Assembly: GCA_017646885.1 (NCBI GenBank)
Contig: JAGCLR010000230.1
Coordinates: 1 to 64,000, forward strand
DNA from: Methanobrevibacter sp.
Lineage (GTDB): Archaea; Methanobacteriota; Methanobacteria; Methanobacteriales; Methanobacteriaceae
Reading direction: 5' to 3'
Length of the DNA: 64,000 nt
In this document: positions 27,517 to 37,800 of the stretch, piece by piece
Numbering within the stretch: the first letter of the stretch is position 1
Layout: every line of letters begins with the position of its first letter
Made by a program: the position numbers and the translations under genes
Notes under the pieces: generated by a model
What the model was told of the DNA's origin: nothing
Database searches by the model: none
What the model saw: the letters and a program-made list of their open reading frames with translations, nothing else

Positions 27517-27517
27517 A

Positions 27518-28441
27518 TTAACGTCTCCATCCATTAGATGTATAATACCACAATTCAGTCCAATAAGCTCCAGAAGTACTTGGACCTCCAGAAAATAGAT
27601 TTGCACTTCTTATCGTTCCAGTAGCTTTAGCAGGACTGCCTGAACCATCATCATTGCCACTGTTATCTTCACCCATCATATGAGGCAAAGACATCGTATA
27701 TGTTAATCTAAAATATCCATCTAAATCAGCAACAGTTTTTGAAACAGTTGCAGTAACATTACCACTAGCACCATGAGCTACAGATTTCGAGCTGGATACA
27801 ATAGAAGTTACAGTTCCAGCGGTATCAACAAACTCTAACTTATAAGTAAACGTAGCATTATAATCATTTGTTGTTTGAGGGTCATTTAATAAATAGTAAA
27901 TATTGTAACTAACACTTAAAGATGTACCATTTTTAGTTCCATTACAAGTAAAATTGGTAACACCACTCATTGTTCTAGCATAAGTAACATAGGCAATGTC
28001 TTCTGTAAAAGCGACAGAAAAATTTGTATTAGGAGTAAATACACTATAATTACCACTTGTTGGAGCAGTAGTTGCAGTTTTCACCCAAATATCTCCAGCA
28101 CTCATTCCAGAAGTTGGAGCTGATGCCTGATAAAACATTTTTGGTCCAGTTCCAGTCAATTTTGAGCCTTTAGCATAAGCAGTATAACCTCTTTGAATTA
28201 AAGCTGCTGTAGCAGTAGCATCGCTAGTGTAAGTACCTGTTACACCAGCGATAACTACGTTCTATTTAATATTAGCAGGAGCAGGATTCAAAGTTCCAGT
28301 AACCTTACTCCCTTTAACATAAGCTGTTTTTCCACTTTGAATTTGATCGGCCGTAGCAGTAGCATCTTGGGTATCAAAAGTGGTTGTAGCAAATGATGTA
28401 ATAACTCCTTCTATGGGAGTTGAACCTAAATATACCGCCAT
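27518..28441 (-). CDS. tail fibre protein with repeated GKTAY..GSKVTGT modules, 307 aa, one in-frame TAG
   Basis: ATG 28441 directly abuts the stop of the next fibre gene. Two copies of a 40-residue module (ADQIQSGKTAYVKGSKVTGT and ALIQRGYTAYAKGSKLTGT) open the protein, a pattern common in phage fibres. The rest is Ser/Thr/Asn-rich beta sequence, ending ELWYYTSNGWRR. The only TAG is at 28262-28264 between the two modules. Likely a host-binding fibre. It immediately precedes the radical-SAM/ParB island. Confidence 0.72.
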
Positions 28442-29872
28442 TTATTCACCTACTTTATAAATTATTGCGCCGCCGCCACCAAACAATTCAACAGCTTTTT
28501 TAACTGCTGCTGGAGTACAAGCTCCACCAGAGTCAGAAGTATAACTTGTACAAGAAGCAGCTGGATATAAAATTACGTGACCATAGTTATTAGCGTCGCC
28601 GACTCCATAAGTGGTTGCGGTTGAGGCGTGATTTGGTAATCTTGCTGCGGCTAAAGTACCTGTGGAAATGTTACTAGCATTTAAAGATGTTAATCCCGCT
28701 CCACTACCAGAGAATTTTGTCGCAGCAATATTTCCGTCTGGATCGAATCTAATTTGAGCTGTTGTAGTATTTGCGTTGGTGTTATAATTACTGTCTAAAA
28801 TATAGGTAAAATATAATTTATTATCATTATAAACTCCTAATGCCCAATCGCCAGCAGTGGTTTTCATTGATAAAATAGCATCATATCCAGAATAAGATGT
28901 TGTTTTAATCATGGCAGAATTTCTACCTTGATACCAAGATTGTGAAATGCCTGCACGAACAATATTAACATTAGAATTATTTAAAGTAATATCTCCTGTC
29001 ATTGTTCCGCCACTTCTAGCAAGATAATCTGTAGCTGTTTGCGTAGCCATTGTTCCAAAAGCACCAAGCTTACAATAAGCTAAATTAGAGCTTGTTCCAG
29101 CATAAGCACCATTCCAATAAGCTAAAGTATTATGATTAATTAACTATCGTTTTGCTGTTCCACTAACCCAGCCAGAAGGTCCTACAGCAGTATTATCTAT
29201 TACATTATCAAAGGTTGGAATTTCAACCCAAGATTTCCAAGTTCCATTTTCTCTTCTACGATAGTAGATTTCATTACATCTAAAATCTGTAGCAATTTGC
29301 TAAACCCAAGAAGAAGAGTAAGCAGTGGTTAAAATCCTATAGTCTTTATTTGTTGTATTTCCAACAAAACTTGGCCTATTAGTGGCCGTTGTAGTCATAT
29401 AATGGAAGCCTTGCTCTGTTGCGTCATTTGCGTCATCATAACCAGATGTGGAGTAATTTTGTATTCTACGAGGTAAAGCAGCATTTGGAACGCTAGCAAC
29501 TGTTGTAGCAATACTCCAACCATTAGAACCATTTCCACCGGCAACAGAACCAGTTACATCGCCTGTTAAAGCTATGGTTTTTGCTGAAGCAAAGCCAGTA
29601 GCAGTTGTAGCATTACCGCTTAAAGCTCCATAAAAAGTTGAAGCATAAATGTTAGATAAAGTATTACCTGCGCCTTTACAAAATCTATAGTTCTCTATAT
29701 TTCCGTCTGAACCACTTGCCGTTCTATAATTTACATATATATCTCCACTAAATTTAGGAGAAGCAAAGTTAAATTCATTAGAATGAGCTAATAAATCATG
29801 GTCTGAATTTGCTTTAATAGCTCCTCCAAAATAAGACTTTCCTAATACGAGTAAATCATTTAATTGTGCCAT
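28442..29872 (-). CDS. tail fibre protein, 476 aa, two in-frame TAG
   Basis: ATG 29872 follows GGAGAGGTG. Beta-repeat fibre sequence: FYGALSGNATTATGFASAKT and ARSGGTMTGDITLNNSNVN are typical of phage side fibres, with ATKFSGSGAGLTSLNASNI as a collar-like repeat. A middle segment (NEIYYRRRENGTWKSWVEI) resembles the linker found before chaperone domains. TAGs at 29300 and near 29146 are Gln and join three segments into one protein. The C-terminus GGGGAIIYKVGE ends with TAA touching the next start. Confidence 0.75.
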
Positions 29873-29886
29873 TTTTCACCTCTCCT

Positions 29887-32409
29887 TTATATCTCTTGAA
29901 ATAGCGTGCCAGAGACAAACTATTCTTTCATTATATTAAATTTTGAATTTTTTGGTAAAGTATCTACTCTTACCCATAATTCAATTTCTTGCATTCCTTT
30001 TGTTCCATCGTATCCAGGAACACCATTGGGGTTTCCCCATTTGGTTTTTGCTCCAATAGCATAAAACCAATTGCCATGTCCAACAGAGCCAGACAAATAG
30101 GTATCTACTAAGACAGAAGCATCACTGCTTTGACGAGTTAAACCTCCCCAAAAATATGACGTCCAATCAATATGAATTGCCTAATAGCCTGCGGCAAAGG
30201 CTGAGCCATCTCCAATCGCTACAAATTCATTTTGAGGGGCATTTGTTTGTTTCCATCTGTTGTATTTACCAGGATCGTCTGTTGGATAAGTTAACATAAA
30301 TTCATACTTACCATCAGAGCCTTTTAAAAATGGAAGAAATTTTAAACGACTATATTTATATTCTGAAGTAGTATATAATACCTCATCAATGCTTGTGAAC
30401 AATGTTGCACCAGTATTTGTTTTATGATAAAACACTCTAGCCCAGGCACTGCCGTCAGAGAGAGTGGTAAATTTCATATCTGATAATTGACTTCGTTCAC
30501 TAAAATCTTCTGCCATAAAAACACCAGTTTTTTTCATTTTAGTTAAATGATTTAATTGTTCTTTAAATTCATAAACAATTAAACCGCCTTCTTTAGTTAC
30601 AGAACCTGCTGTTTCATAGAGAGTTTTAATATCCTCCGCAGATAAAGCAGTACAATAAATTCTTACATCTGAAACATTGCCAGTGAATTTATGTTCATGG
30701 GTTGAACCATTATGACGACCACTAATTAATAATTCATTCGCAGGCGTGTGAGTCCAATAATTATTACTGCCGTAAGTACCTCCTTGAGCAGTCCATTCAA
30801 CACCATTTAAGTAAAATGTATAAGTTGAACCTTTTTTAACTACAACCATATGATTCCATTTAGTGGTATCCCATTTATCTTTAAGTCCTGTAGCAGTTCT
30901 AGTGGTATTGTTGCCATCTCCACAGCTTAAAATTGAGTTATTACCATAAAAACTTAATGCAATATTTGTAGATTTATCCGCTAAAATGATTGAATTTGCT
31001 GTTGGATAAGAATTTACTTTGACCCAAGCTGAAATAGTAGCATTTGTTCCGTCCATAGAATGAGTAGCTGTAATATAATTAGAACCAGAAAAAATAGAAC
31101 TCATACTATATCTTGGAGTATCAGTATCAAGGTTAAAAGTTCCTGAAGCAGTTCCATTATTATTATAGCCAGAACAATCATCAGCAGGAGAAAAATGCAT
31201 TTCACTCATTGAGCGACTATAGCCAGTTTCTTTAGATCCTTTTTCAAGTTTTAAATTTGCCGCTTTTAAAATTGCGGTAGAACCTTCAGTAGAAGAACCA
31301 TTATTATCGATTCTAATATATCCTGTTCTATCATCTGCTTTTGTGGTAAAAGTCCAAGTATAATGATACCAACCATTTCTTAAAGTTGGAGTATGGCTTT
31401 TACTTGTAACATTAACATAGCCACTCCCTGTCTTCTGAGTGGCATCTGTGTCAGAAAGCCAAAAGACATCAATACTTTTTACCAAATTATTGGCATATAA
31501 GTCACAAGAAAAAGTGTATTGAGTAGATTTAGAAACAACAGGTGTTCTTGAAGAATATAAATAAGTTTCTCCTGTCGCAGTAGTTGAACTTTGAAATACA
31601 TTTAATCCCAAAATATCATCATATACAACACTACCATAGTTACTATTGACAGAGCCTGTTTTATCTAAAGGATTAGATGTATTAGTTAATAAATTATTAG
31701 CTCCACCGCAATCTAATTTATAATGAGCTACTAATCCTTGACTTAGTAGTTTAACTTCTTTTTTAGATAAACAATGGTCATAAACACGAACATCATTTAT
31801 TCTACATAAGGGTCTATAAGAACCATTTGCAGAATGCCCAGTAGACCAATCAAATATATTAAATTTATTTGGCTAAGCAACATTATCACAAGTAAATTCT
31901 TTTTCACAAACACCATCAACATATAATCTATATGTTTTAGAAGCTTTTTTAAATGTTAAACACAAATGATGCCAAGCTCCATAAATATTTGTTGTTCCAT
32001 AATAATCTCGATAAGTTCTTCCAGAACTAGTCGCTGTATTACAACTCATATAGCATTTAGTGGCATCGGCATCATCATATCTTAAAGTAATTCCTGCTCC
32101 ACTACCTTTATTACTATTATAAGAGTGGTCATGATTTGTTAAAATTCCATTGGCTGAAGTTTGTGCTCCAGGAGTAGTAGGATAGCACCAACATGCCATG
32201 GTAAAATCCCCGTCTAAATTAACAGTTGAACTACTAGTTATATGAGAAACAGTATTAACAGTAGTTCTTTGATAACAATTCGCATTGGTTTTTCCTCCAG
32301 AGGAGGCGGCAGCAACACCGCCTCCAGTGGTTACTAAACTAAATGTTATTGGGAGAGAACCATAATTATTTAAATTGCCATGTAAAGGCAACCATATTAA
32401 TAAACCCAT
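29887..32409 (-). CDS. tail fibre/adhesin with two LamG-like lectin domains, 840 aa, three in-frame TAG
   Basis: ATG 32409 follows AAAGGAG. A first concanavalin/LamG domain spans about residues 10-215 (GDFTMACWCYPTT, GAWHHLCLTFKKASKTYRLY, INDVRVYDHCLSKKEVKLL). A carbohydrate-binding-like region follows (YTFSCDLYANNLVKSIDVF), then a second LamG domain near 420-590 (NATISAWVKVNSYPTANSII, WNHMVVVKKGSTYTFYLNG, VSDVRIYCTALSAEDIKTLY). The C-terminal part is unique. TAGs at 31873, 30181 and 29920 are Gln. The first falls inside LamG domain 1, so standard reading would destroy it. Expected to bind host surface glycans. Confidence 0.82.
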
Positions 32410-32424
32410 TAGTTTTCTCCTTTC

Positions 32425-34704
32425 TTAAATAAATATAAAATCTAAACTTTCTGTTGAATCAATATATTCTAATTTAACTTTATCAGCCAAAGAAATTGCT
32501 TTTTCAACTCTTAATAAACCCTCTAGAGTCTAATAAGTAAAATTAGCATTATAAGCTGGTCTGCCAGTTTTATTATTATCATAAGAAAACCAAACGTATC
32601 TTTTAGTAGATGTACTACTTGCAGCATCAGTACTTGCTAAATCAGTTAAAGCAGATGCTGTTGTAGCATTTCCATTTAATGCTCCTACAAATGTAGTAGA
32701 AGTAATACTAGTAAAACCTGTCATAGTTTTTGGTATTACTAAAGAGACATTTGCGCTACCATTAACAGAAGTTCCAGTGGTTCCAGCTGTACTTGAAATA
32801 CTCACAGTGCGAGCAGTACCCCAATTGGCAGTTGTAATATTTGAAGAACCATCAAAACTAGTTCCATTAATTGTTCTTGCGGTTTTTAATTTAGTTGCTG
32901 TGGCAGCATCACCGCTAATACTAATACCCCAAGTGCCAGTTGCGCCAGTACCATCTTTCTTAACTGTATAAGTAGTATAGTTTCCAGAGTGTAAAATTGG
33001 TTGATTCCAGAATTTTAATACTGTTCTACCAATCACTAAACCTTTCTAATGATCCCATCTATCTCCAATATCATACTAAGGATTAATAAAAATATAACCA
33101 CTTGTAACTTGATTGGTATTTGGATTCGTATATTCGTCAGGAGTATTATGACCTCCAATAAATTGCTATACAGTTGAACCATCAGCTTTATAGATTAAAG
33201 CAATATCTTTATAATTAGAAGTATCTCTATCATAGGCAAATGATACTTTAATTGCTTGATTTGCTGTAGTAGCAGAAGTTGCATTACCAGTTAAAGCACC
33301 AACGAATTCACTTGAGGTAATTTTTGTAAATCCACTTAATGTAGTAGGAATAGTTAAAGTTGCATTCGCAGAACCATTGATAGAAGTACCAGTAGTTCCA
33401 GCAGTTCCAGAAATACTAATAGTACGAGCAGTACCCCATCTTGCTGTGGTAATATCTGCCGTGCCATCAAAATTAGTTCCATTAATTGCTCGTGTATTAG
33501 CCAATTTTGCTGCAGTGCCTGCCGCGATAGTAGATTGATTAACCCAACCTGGTGCTCCACCAGTACTAGCTAAAATCTAACCATTAGTTCCTGCTGCGGT
33601 AGGAGTATAAATACTTGCAGTGGAACCTGCTTTAGAAGTGCCGTTTAAAGTAACTGCAGTACCTCCTGAGTAAGCAGTACAAGCAACAGCTTTTCCATTT
33701 GCGGCAATATAAACTGGTTGAGTGTCAGAGCCGACAGCAGTCGCTTCATTTGGACTCCAAATGGCATAACAAGCATCATTAGCTTCATCTCCTGCGGGTA
33801 AATAAAAAGTGGATTGATTAAAAGCTGGAGTCTGTCTAGCTCTTAATCTAGTGTAATTGGCATTTTGACCATATATAAGAATACATCCATATTTATTTTT
33901 CGCAACTCCAGAAGCAGTTGAATTACCAAGATATAAATTACTCTATCCTAGCGCACTCGCTGTACCTTCTACAGTATTATATCTTAATCCATCATTATAA
34001 CTAATTCTATTACTATTATTTATATAAAAAGGAATATTATAAGTTGCCGCTGAAGTTGGGTTTTGAGCAGAAGTAGCAGAAATTGTAACATTTCCAGAAT
34101 AAGCTGGGAATGTTGCTGTAACATTACTAGTTGAGGCAGTGTTACTTTTTAAAGTTACGGAGCCTGTTTTTTCGCTAAATAATTTAATTGCGCCATATTT
34201 ATTTCCGGCAGTTCCAGTAGCTGTAGCATTTCCTAAATCTAAAACTGCGTAACCAGCTGCACTTGCTGTGCCCTAAAGCATGCGAATATTAAAATCTTGA
34301 TTTGCTCTACGAGAATATTCTGTAGTAGCATTTGCCGCAGAACCGCCAGTGTTAATAAACAATGGACTATAGCTAGTTTCTGAAGCAGGCTCTGTTTCAG
34401 TAACTCCTAAAATATTGCCTTTGTGTACGCCTATAAAAGTATCGGCAGTAACATTTCCATCAACTACGCCACCATTATTTCTGAAATATTTTTCATGGAT
34501 TGGAAGTTTAGTAGAATTCTATCCAGATGGAAAGGTAAATTCTTCGAGATCATACTGAGCATGACTTGCATTTAATTGCATTCTTTTTGAACTACTTACA
34601 TCTACGAAAAAATTACCTTTGTCTTCAGTAAAATAAGCATATCCTTCTGTTTTTGTTGCAGGAAGATTACTTTCGTTACCTTTTAAAATTTTAAAAAGTG
34701 CCAT
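32425..34704 (-). CDS. long tail fibre with duplicated shaft module, 759 aa, eight in-frame TAG
   Basis: ATG 34704 follows AAAGGAG. The N-terminal 60 residues (ILKGNESNLPATKTEGYAYF) are a fibre-attachment-like domain shared in style with the gene at 45577. The shaft contains a pair of near-identical 70-residue modules (RAINGTNFDGTADITTARWG and RTINGTSFDGSSNITTANWG starts, each running to FVGAL.GNATTA). TAGs at 34519, 34273, 33943, 33577, 33166, 33074, 33046 and 32530 (some within a codon) are Gln. The C-terminus ends DSTESLDFIFI. Likely one of several host-recognition fibres. Confidence 0.78.
32640..33500 (-). repeat. imperfect tandem duplication within the fibre gene
   Basis: Two related segments (roughly 32640-32890 and 33290-33500) encode the same shaft module, with TAGTTGTS.NGSAN and GFT.ITS..FVGAL.GNAT shared. 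Synonymous differences are frequent, so it is an old duplication rather than a recent copy. It could extend the fibre or allow recombination with other fibre genes. Confidence 0.65.
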
Positions 34705-34737
34705 TTTACTTCTCCTTTCCTATAAAAATAAAAAAAT

Positions 34738-34761
34738 GGGAGAGGTAGATATACCTCTCCC
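34738..34761 (-). terminator. terminator-like hairpin in the leader of the long fibre
   Basis: Stem GGGAGAGGTA / TACCTCTCCC followed on the minus strand by ATTTTTTTATTTTT. It lies upstream of the fibre start at 34704 and downstream of the conserved GGGCAAA element, so it may act as an attenuator rather than an operon end. Confidence 0.85.
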
Positions 34762-34811
34762 TTATATTAAATAAAATATAAATTATATCAAATTGTGAGA
34801 AAAGTATCTTA

Positions 34812-34861
34812 CCTTTCATAGGATATAAAAATATTTAAATTTTAATTAATCTTATTTGCCC
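34812..34861 (-). promoter_or_regulatory. GGGCAAA intergenic element, copy 1
   Basis: Reads on the minus strand GGGCAAA, then GATTAATTAAAATTTAAATA, TTTTTATATCCTATGAAAGG. It aligns over about 50 bases with the copy at 45512-45561. It lies between two terminator-like hairpins. No gene is seen in 34705-34914. A late promoter, processing site or small-RNA start are candidate roles. Confidence 0.5.
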
Positions 34862-34867
34862 AGATAA

Positions 34868-34907
34868 ATAAAAAAAACGGAGATAGTAAATAAATTACTA
34901 TCTCCGT
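34868..34907 (-). terminator. terminator after the 34.9-35.6 kb structural gene
   Basis: Stem ACGGAGATAGTAA / TTACTATCTCCGT with a five-base loop, followed on the minus strand by TTTTTTTATTTAT. It starts seven bases after the stop of the gene at 34915-35559. Confidence 0.93.
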
Positions 34908-34914
34908 TAAAATA

Positions 34915-35559
34915 TTAAACATCTTCCCAATATGTTGTGGCATTTTCCATAGCCATATTTAAATTAAAATAAATCTAATTTACAACACTTGAATCTAATA
35001 CAAATTGCTCATAATCTCCCTCAGTGAATTGCATACCATGTAAAATTTCACCAGTAGCTGGACGAGTAGTCATGTTATATAGGAAGGTGTGACCATCGCC
35101 ATCAATACGATAAAATCTTACATTAAAAGTAATCATTCCTGCTTTGGCAGTTGCAAGTCCACCAATAGCCCAAGGAACTAAGATTGTGGGAGTTTCTACT
35201 TCCGGGTCTTCTGGGTCTCTAATATAATGAGTTGTATCATACCAAGGAACCCAATAGATTCCGGCATCTTTATTTGCATTAACATATTGAATTACACATA
35301 CAGTATTTGTTAAATCCATATTTTGATAATAACGCGGAACTCTAAAATAGATAATTTCCGCGTTATGATCAAATTGAACGCTTAAAATTTTTGGAATATT
35401 AACTTTACGAGTATTTAAATCAATATCATAAATCTGAGCATCAGATGGGAGTAAATGTGCTAATTGAGGGTATTTTATGCCTTCTTCATCGGCAAGATTC
35501 TGAATGTCATACAAAGAAGATATATAACCATAATGCTTCTCTGGAATTGTATAACTCAT
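34915..35559 (-). CDS. structural protein related to the N-terminal domain of its neighbour, 214 aa, one in-frame TAG
   Basis: Starts at ATG 35559 behind AAAGGAG. The region YDIDLNTRKVNIPKILSVQ then NAEIIYFRVPRYYQNMDL parallels FDIDANARTIKVPEEY and AEIIYFTVDRYFDAVDL in the 631-aa protein upstream, so both share a phage baseplate/fibre attachment domain. Domain 2 continues with PWAIGGLATAKAGMITFNVRF, matching GWPLNSHITKNPGTVKFAVRF. It ends at TAA 34915 after one TAG (34975). It looks like a short paralogue lacking the Ig-like modules. Confidence 0.72.
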
Positions 35560-35593
35560 TATTTTTTACTCCTTTCCTCTACAGATTGTAATA

Positions 35594-37489
35594 TTAAATA
35601 GTATCAGATACTGAGATATTGTCGCTCTTAGTGATTGCAGTGCTATTATTAGCATGGTTAGTAACCAAGCAATAATAAACTACAGGGTCAATAGCATTAA
35701 AAGTTGCTTCGGTAGCATCAGGAATAATTTGGTCATTAGTTAAATCCATATTATTACCATCATCATCAGACTTAAGCTTATACCACTGATAGGTTAATTT
35801 ATCGCTAACCATACCATCAACGCTAATATTAAGCTTAAGTTCAGCAGTTTCGCCAGCTTTTTTCATAATACTGCTGCTAACAACATCAACAATTGGCTCA
35901 TGAGCCAAGTCAGTAACTCTGAACTGAACGTGCTGGGATTCGGTATGATCAGTATTTCTCAAAGCGTCTACAGCTACTGTAAATGTTTCATCATACATAG
36001 CGCGTTCGCCTAATTCAACATTTTCAACACTATAAACATCTGGAGTGTTTTGTTCAACACTAACAGTTTGTAATGCAGTGTTTAAATCTTTATTATTGGC
36101 CCAAACATAAGTCACAACATCGCCAGCTTGATTGGTGTAACCAGTCATATCCAATTCAGCATTACCTTGTTCGTCTAAATAAATACTGATATAGCCATCT
36201 TCGCTAATGTCATCATGAACAAGACTTAAAGGCTCTGGTCCAGGAATCTTAACGAGATTACTTTCTTTAGCCTTTTTGACAATTCCTACACGATTAACAG
36301 CTTCAACTCTATAATAGCCAGTCTGCATAGCGTCAAATTCATTGAATTTTTCAAATAATTCAATTACTTCACCGTTGGACTCAATTGGAGTGCCGATTTG
36401 CTCTGGGGTAATAGGATACACTTTATAGGCAGGAATAGTACTTCCTTCAACGAAATGCTGAGTATAATAAGGATGCTCGTCACTAAATACTGTATCCTCA
36501 GTCTCATGGAATACTTCAACGCCACTCAATTTCTCTTCTTCAGCTTCTGGAGAAGCATTAAGAGGTCTGCGGAACCACTGATAGCTGATAACACCAGCAT
36601 CATCAGATTCGGCCTGTACGCTAAATAAATATCCATCAGGCTTTTCATTAGCGCGATTGGTCTTAAAGTCTACTAAACTATAAGTATTAAGAACATTGCC
36701 ATCTTCATCTTCTTCAATGAATTGACCCCAAGCATCTCCATCAGTTCCAAATAAGGGGAAATTGACCAAGAAGTAAGGCTCTGCGGCAGGCTGCAATCCT
36801 TCTGGAGTAACACTATCAGTCAAACGCTTCTTAATCATAACGCTATCATCATAAACAATTTTGCTTTCAAACTGTCCATCTTTAATGGTATAATCAAGAG
36901 CTGGATTAATAGTAACGCTTTGAGTCAAGGTACTCATACTAAAAGTAATTTCAGGATTACCGTTTTCATCTGGCTGTAATTTATAAAAACGAACAGCAAA
37001 TTTAACAGTACCAGGATTCTTAGTAATATGAGAGTTAAGAGGCCAACCAAAAATCATTTTGTTTTCAGCTTTAAAAGTAGTAATATCTCTAATATACTCA
37101 GAAGAAATACCCTATTGACCTCTACCAGCAGGAGAAGCAGCGCCTTCCCATTGAATGGCAATTTTAATATCTTCATCATACAAGTCAACAGCATCAAAAT
37201 ATCTATCTACGGTAAAATAGATAATTTCAGCGATTTCGTCGCCTTGTACAGAAACTCCATGCTTTTTATATTCTTCAGGAACTTTAATAGTTCTAGCATT
37301 GGCGTCAATATCAAAAGTAGGCTCATCTAAAGGAAGTCTAGTAAAAATTACATCTTTGGCTGCCAAGTCAGTTAAAACAGCAAAGTAAGTATCCAAAGAA
37401 GAAATGTCTTGGAGTTCAGATACTTCGCGAGCCTTTTCAAACCAGGCCTGATAAAGAGCTTTATTTTCTTTTGTTACTTTAGTAATCAC
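35594..37489 (-). CDS. baseplate/fibre protein with Ig-like modules, 631 aa, one in-frame TAG
   Basis: ATG or GTG start near 37489 after AGAAAGGACG. Residues 1-200 form the attachment domain shared with the gene at 34915-35559. The rest carries Ig-like modules: ISYQWFRRPLNASPEAEEE, VVTYVWANNKDLNTALQTV and LTYQWYKLKSDDDGNNMDL, each with the Tyr-x-Trp core of Ig-like beta sandwiches. TAG 37112 joins the first 125 residues to the rest. The end is IAITKSDNISVSDTI-like. Ig-like modules on tails commonly bind glycans or mucus. Confidence 0.75.
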
Positions 37490-37518
37490 TCTATAATCGT
37501 CCTTTCTATAATTTATTA

Positions 37519-37594
37519 ATATTACGAAGAGAGGGGTTAAGCCTCTCTTCGTAATATCTAAAAACTTAATTGATTATCATAATCAATTTTGCCC
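37519..37594 (-). promoter_or_regulatory. GGGCAAA element copy 2 with long hairpin before the Ig-like gene
   Basis: On the minus strand GGGCAAA (37588-37594) is followed by the palindrome ATTGATTATGATAATCAAT, TTTTTAG, then a perfect 16-bp hairpin ATATTACGAAGAGAGG / CCTCTCTTCGTAATAT (37519-37557). Only a weak T run follows the hairpin. It lies immediately after the stop of the gene at 37597. The order stop, GGGCAAA, hairpin, ribosome site matches other copies. Confidence 0.55.
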
Positions 37595-37596
37595 TT

Positions 37597-37800
37597 TTAA
37601 GGAGCAGGGACTTCTGTCCATAAATCTACTTCATCTTCTGGAACAGAAATAATAGAGACTGTTTTTTTACCATTTGTTAAAACCATGTGTTTATCTGCCA
37701 TTAAACGGATAACTCTAACATAATAAATATCTTCCAAATGGATAGGAGACTCTATTACTCCATTAGTTCCAAGATATCTGTAAAAAACTTGTTTTGTCAT
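37597..37800 (-). CDS. small structural-block protein, 67 aa
   Basis: ATG 37800 overlaps the TGA of the giant fibre gene by four bases behind GGAGG, so it is coupled to it. Beta-rich with FYRYLGTNGVIESPIHLED and a C-terminal EDEVDLWTEVPAP. No family recognised. Perhaps a fibre-tip chaperone or a small baseplate part, inferred from coupling only. No in-frame TAG. Confidence 0.65.
   Translation of the reverse strand: MTKQVFYRYLGTNGVIESPIHLEDIYYVRVIRLMADKHMVLTNGKKTVSIISVPEDEVDLWTEVPAP

Noticed and set aside
32640..33500. CRISPR array or tandem DNA repeat
   Set aside because: The repeats are protein-level fibre modules with synonymous changes and no uniform short repeat-spacer pattern.
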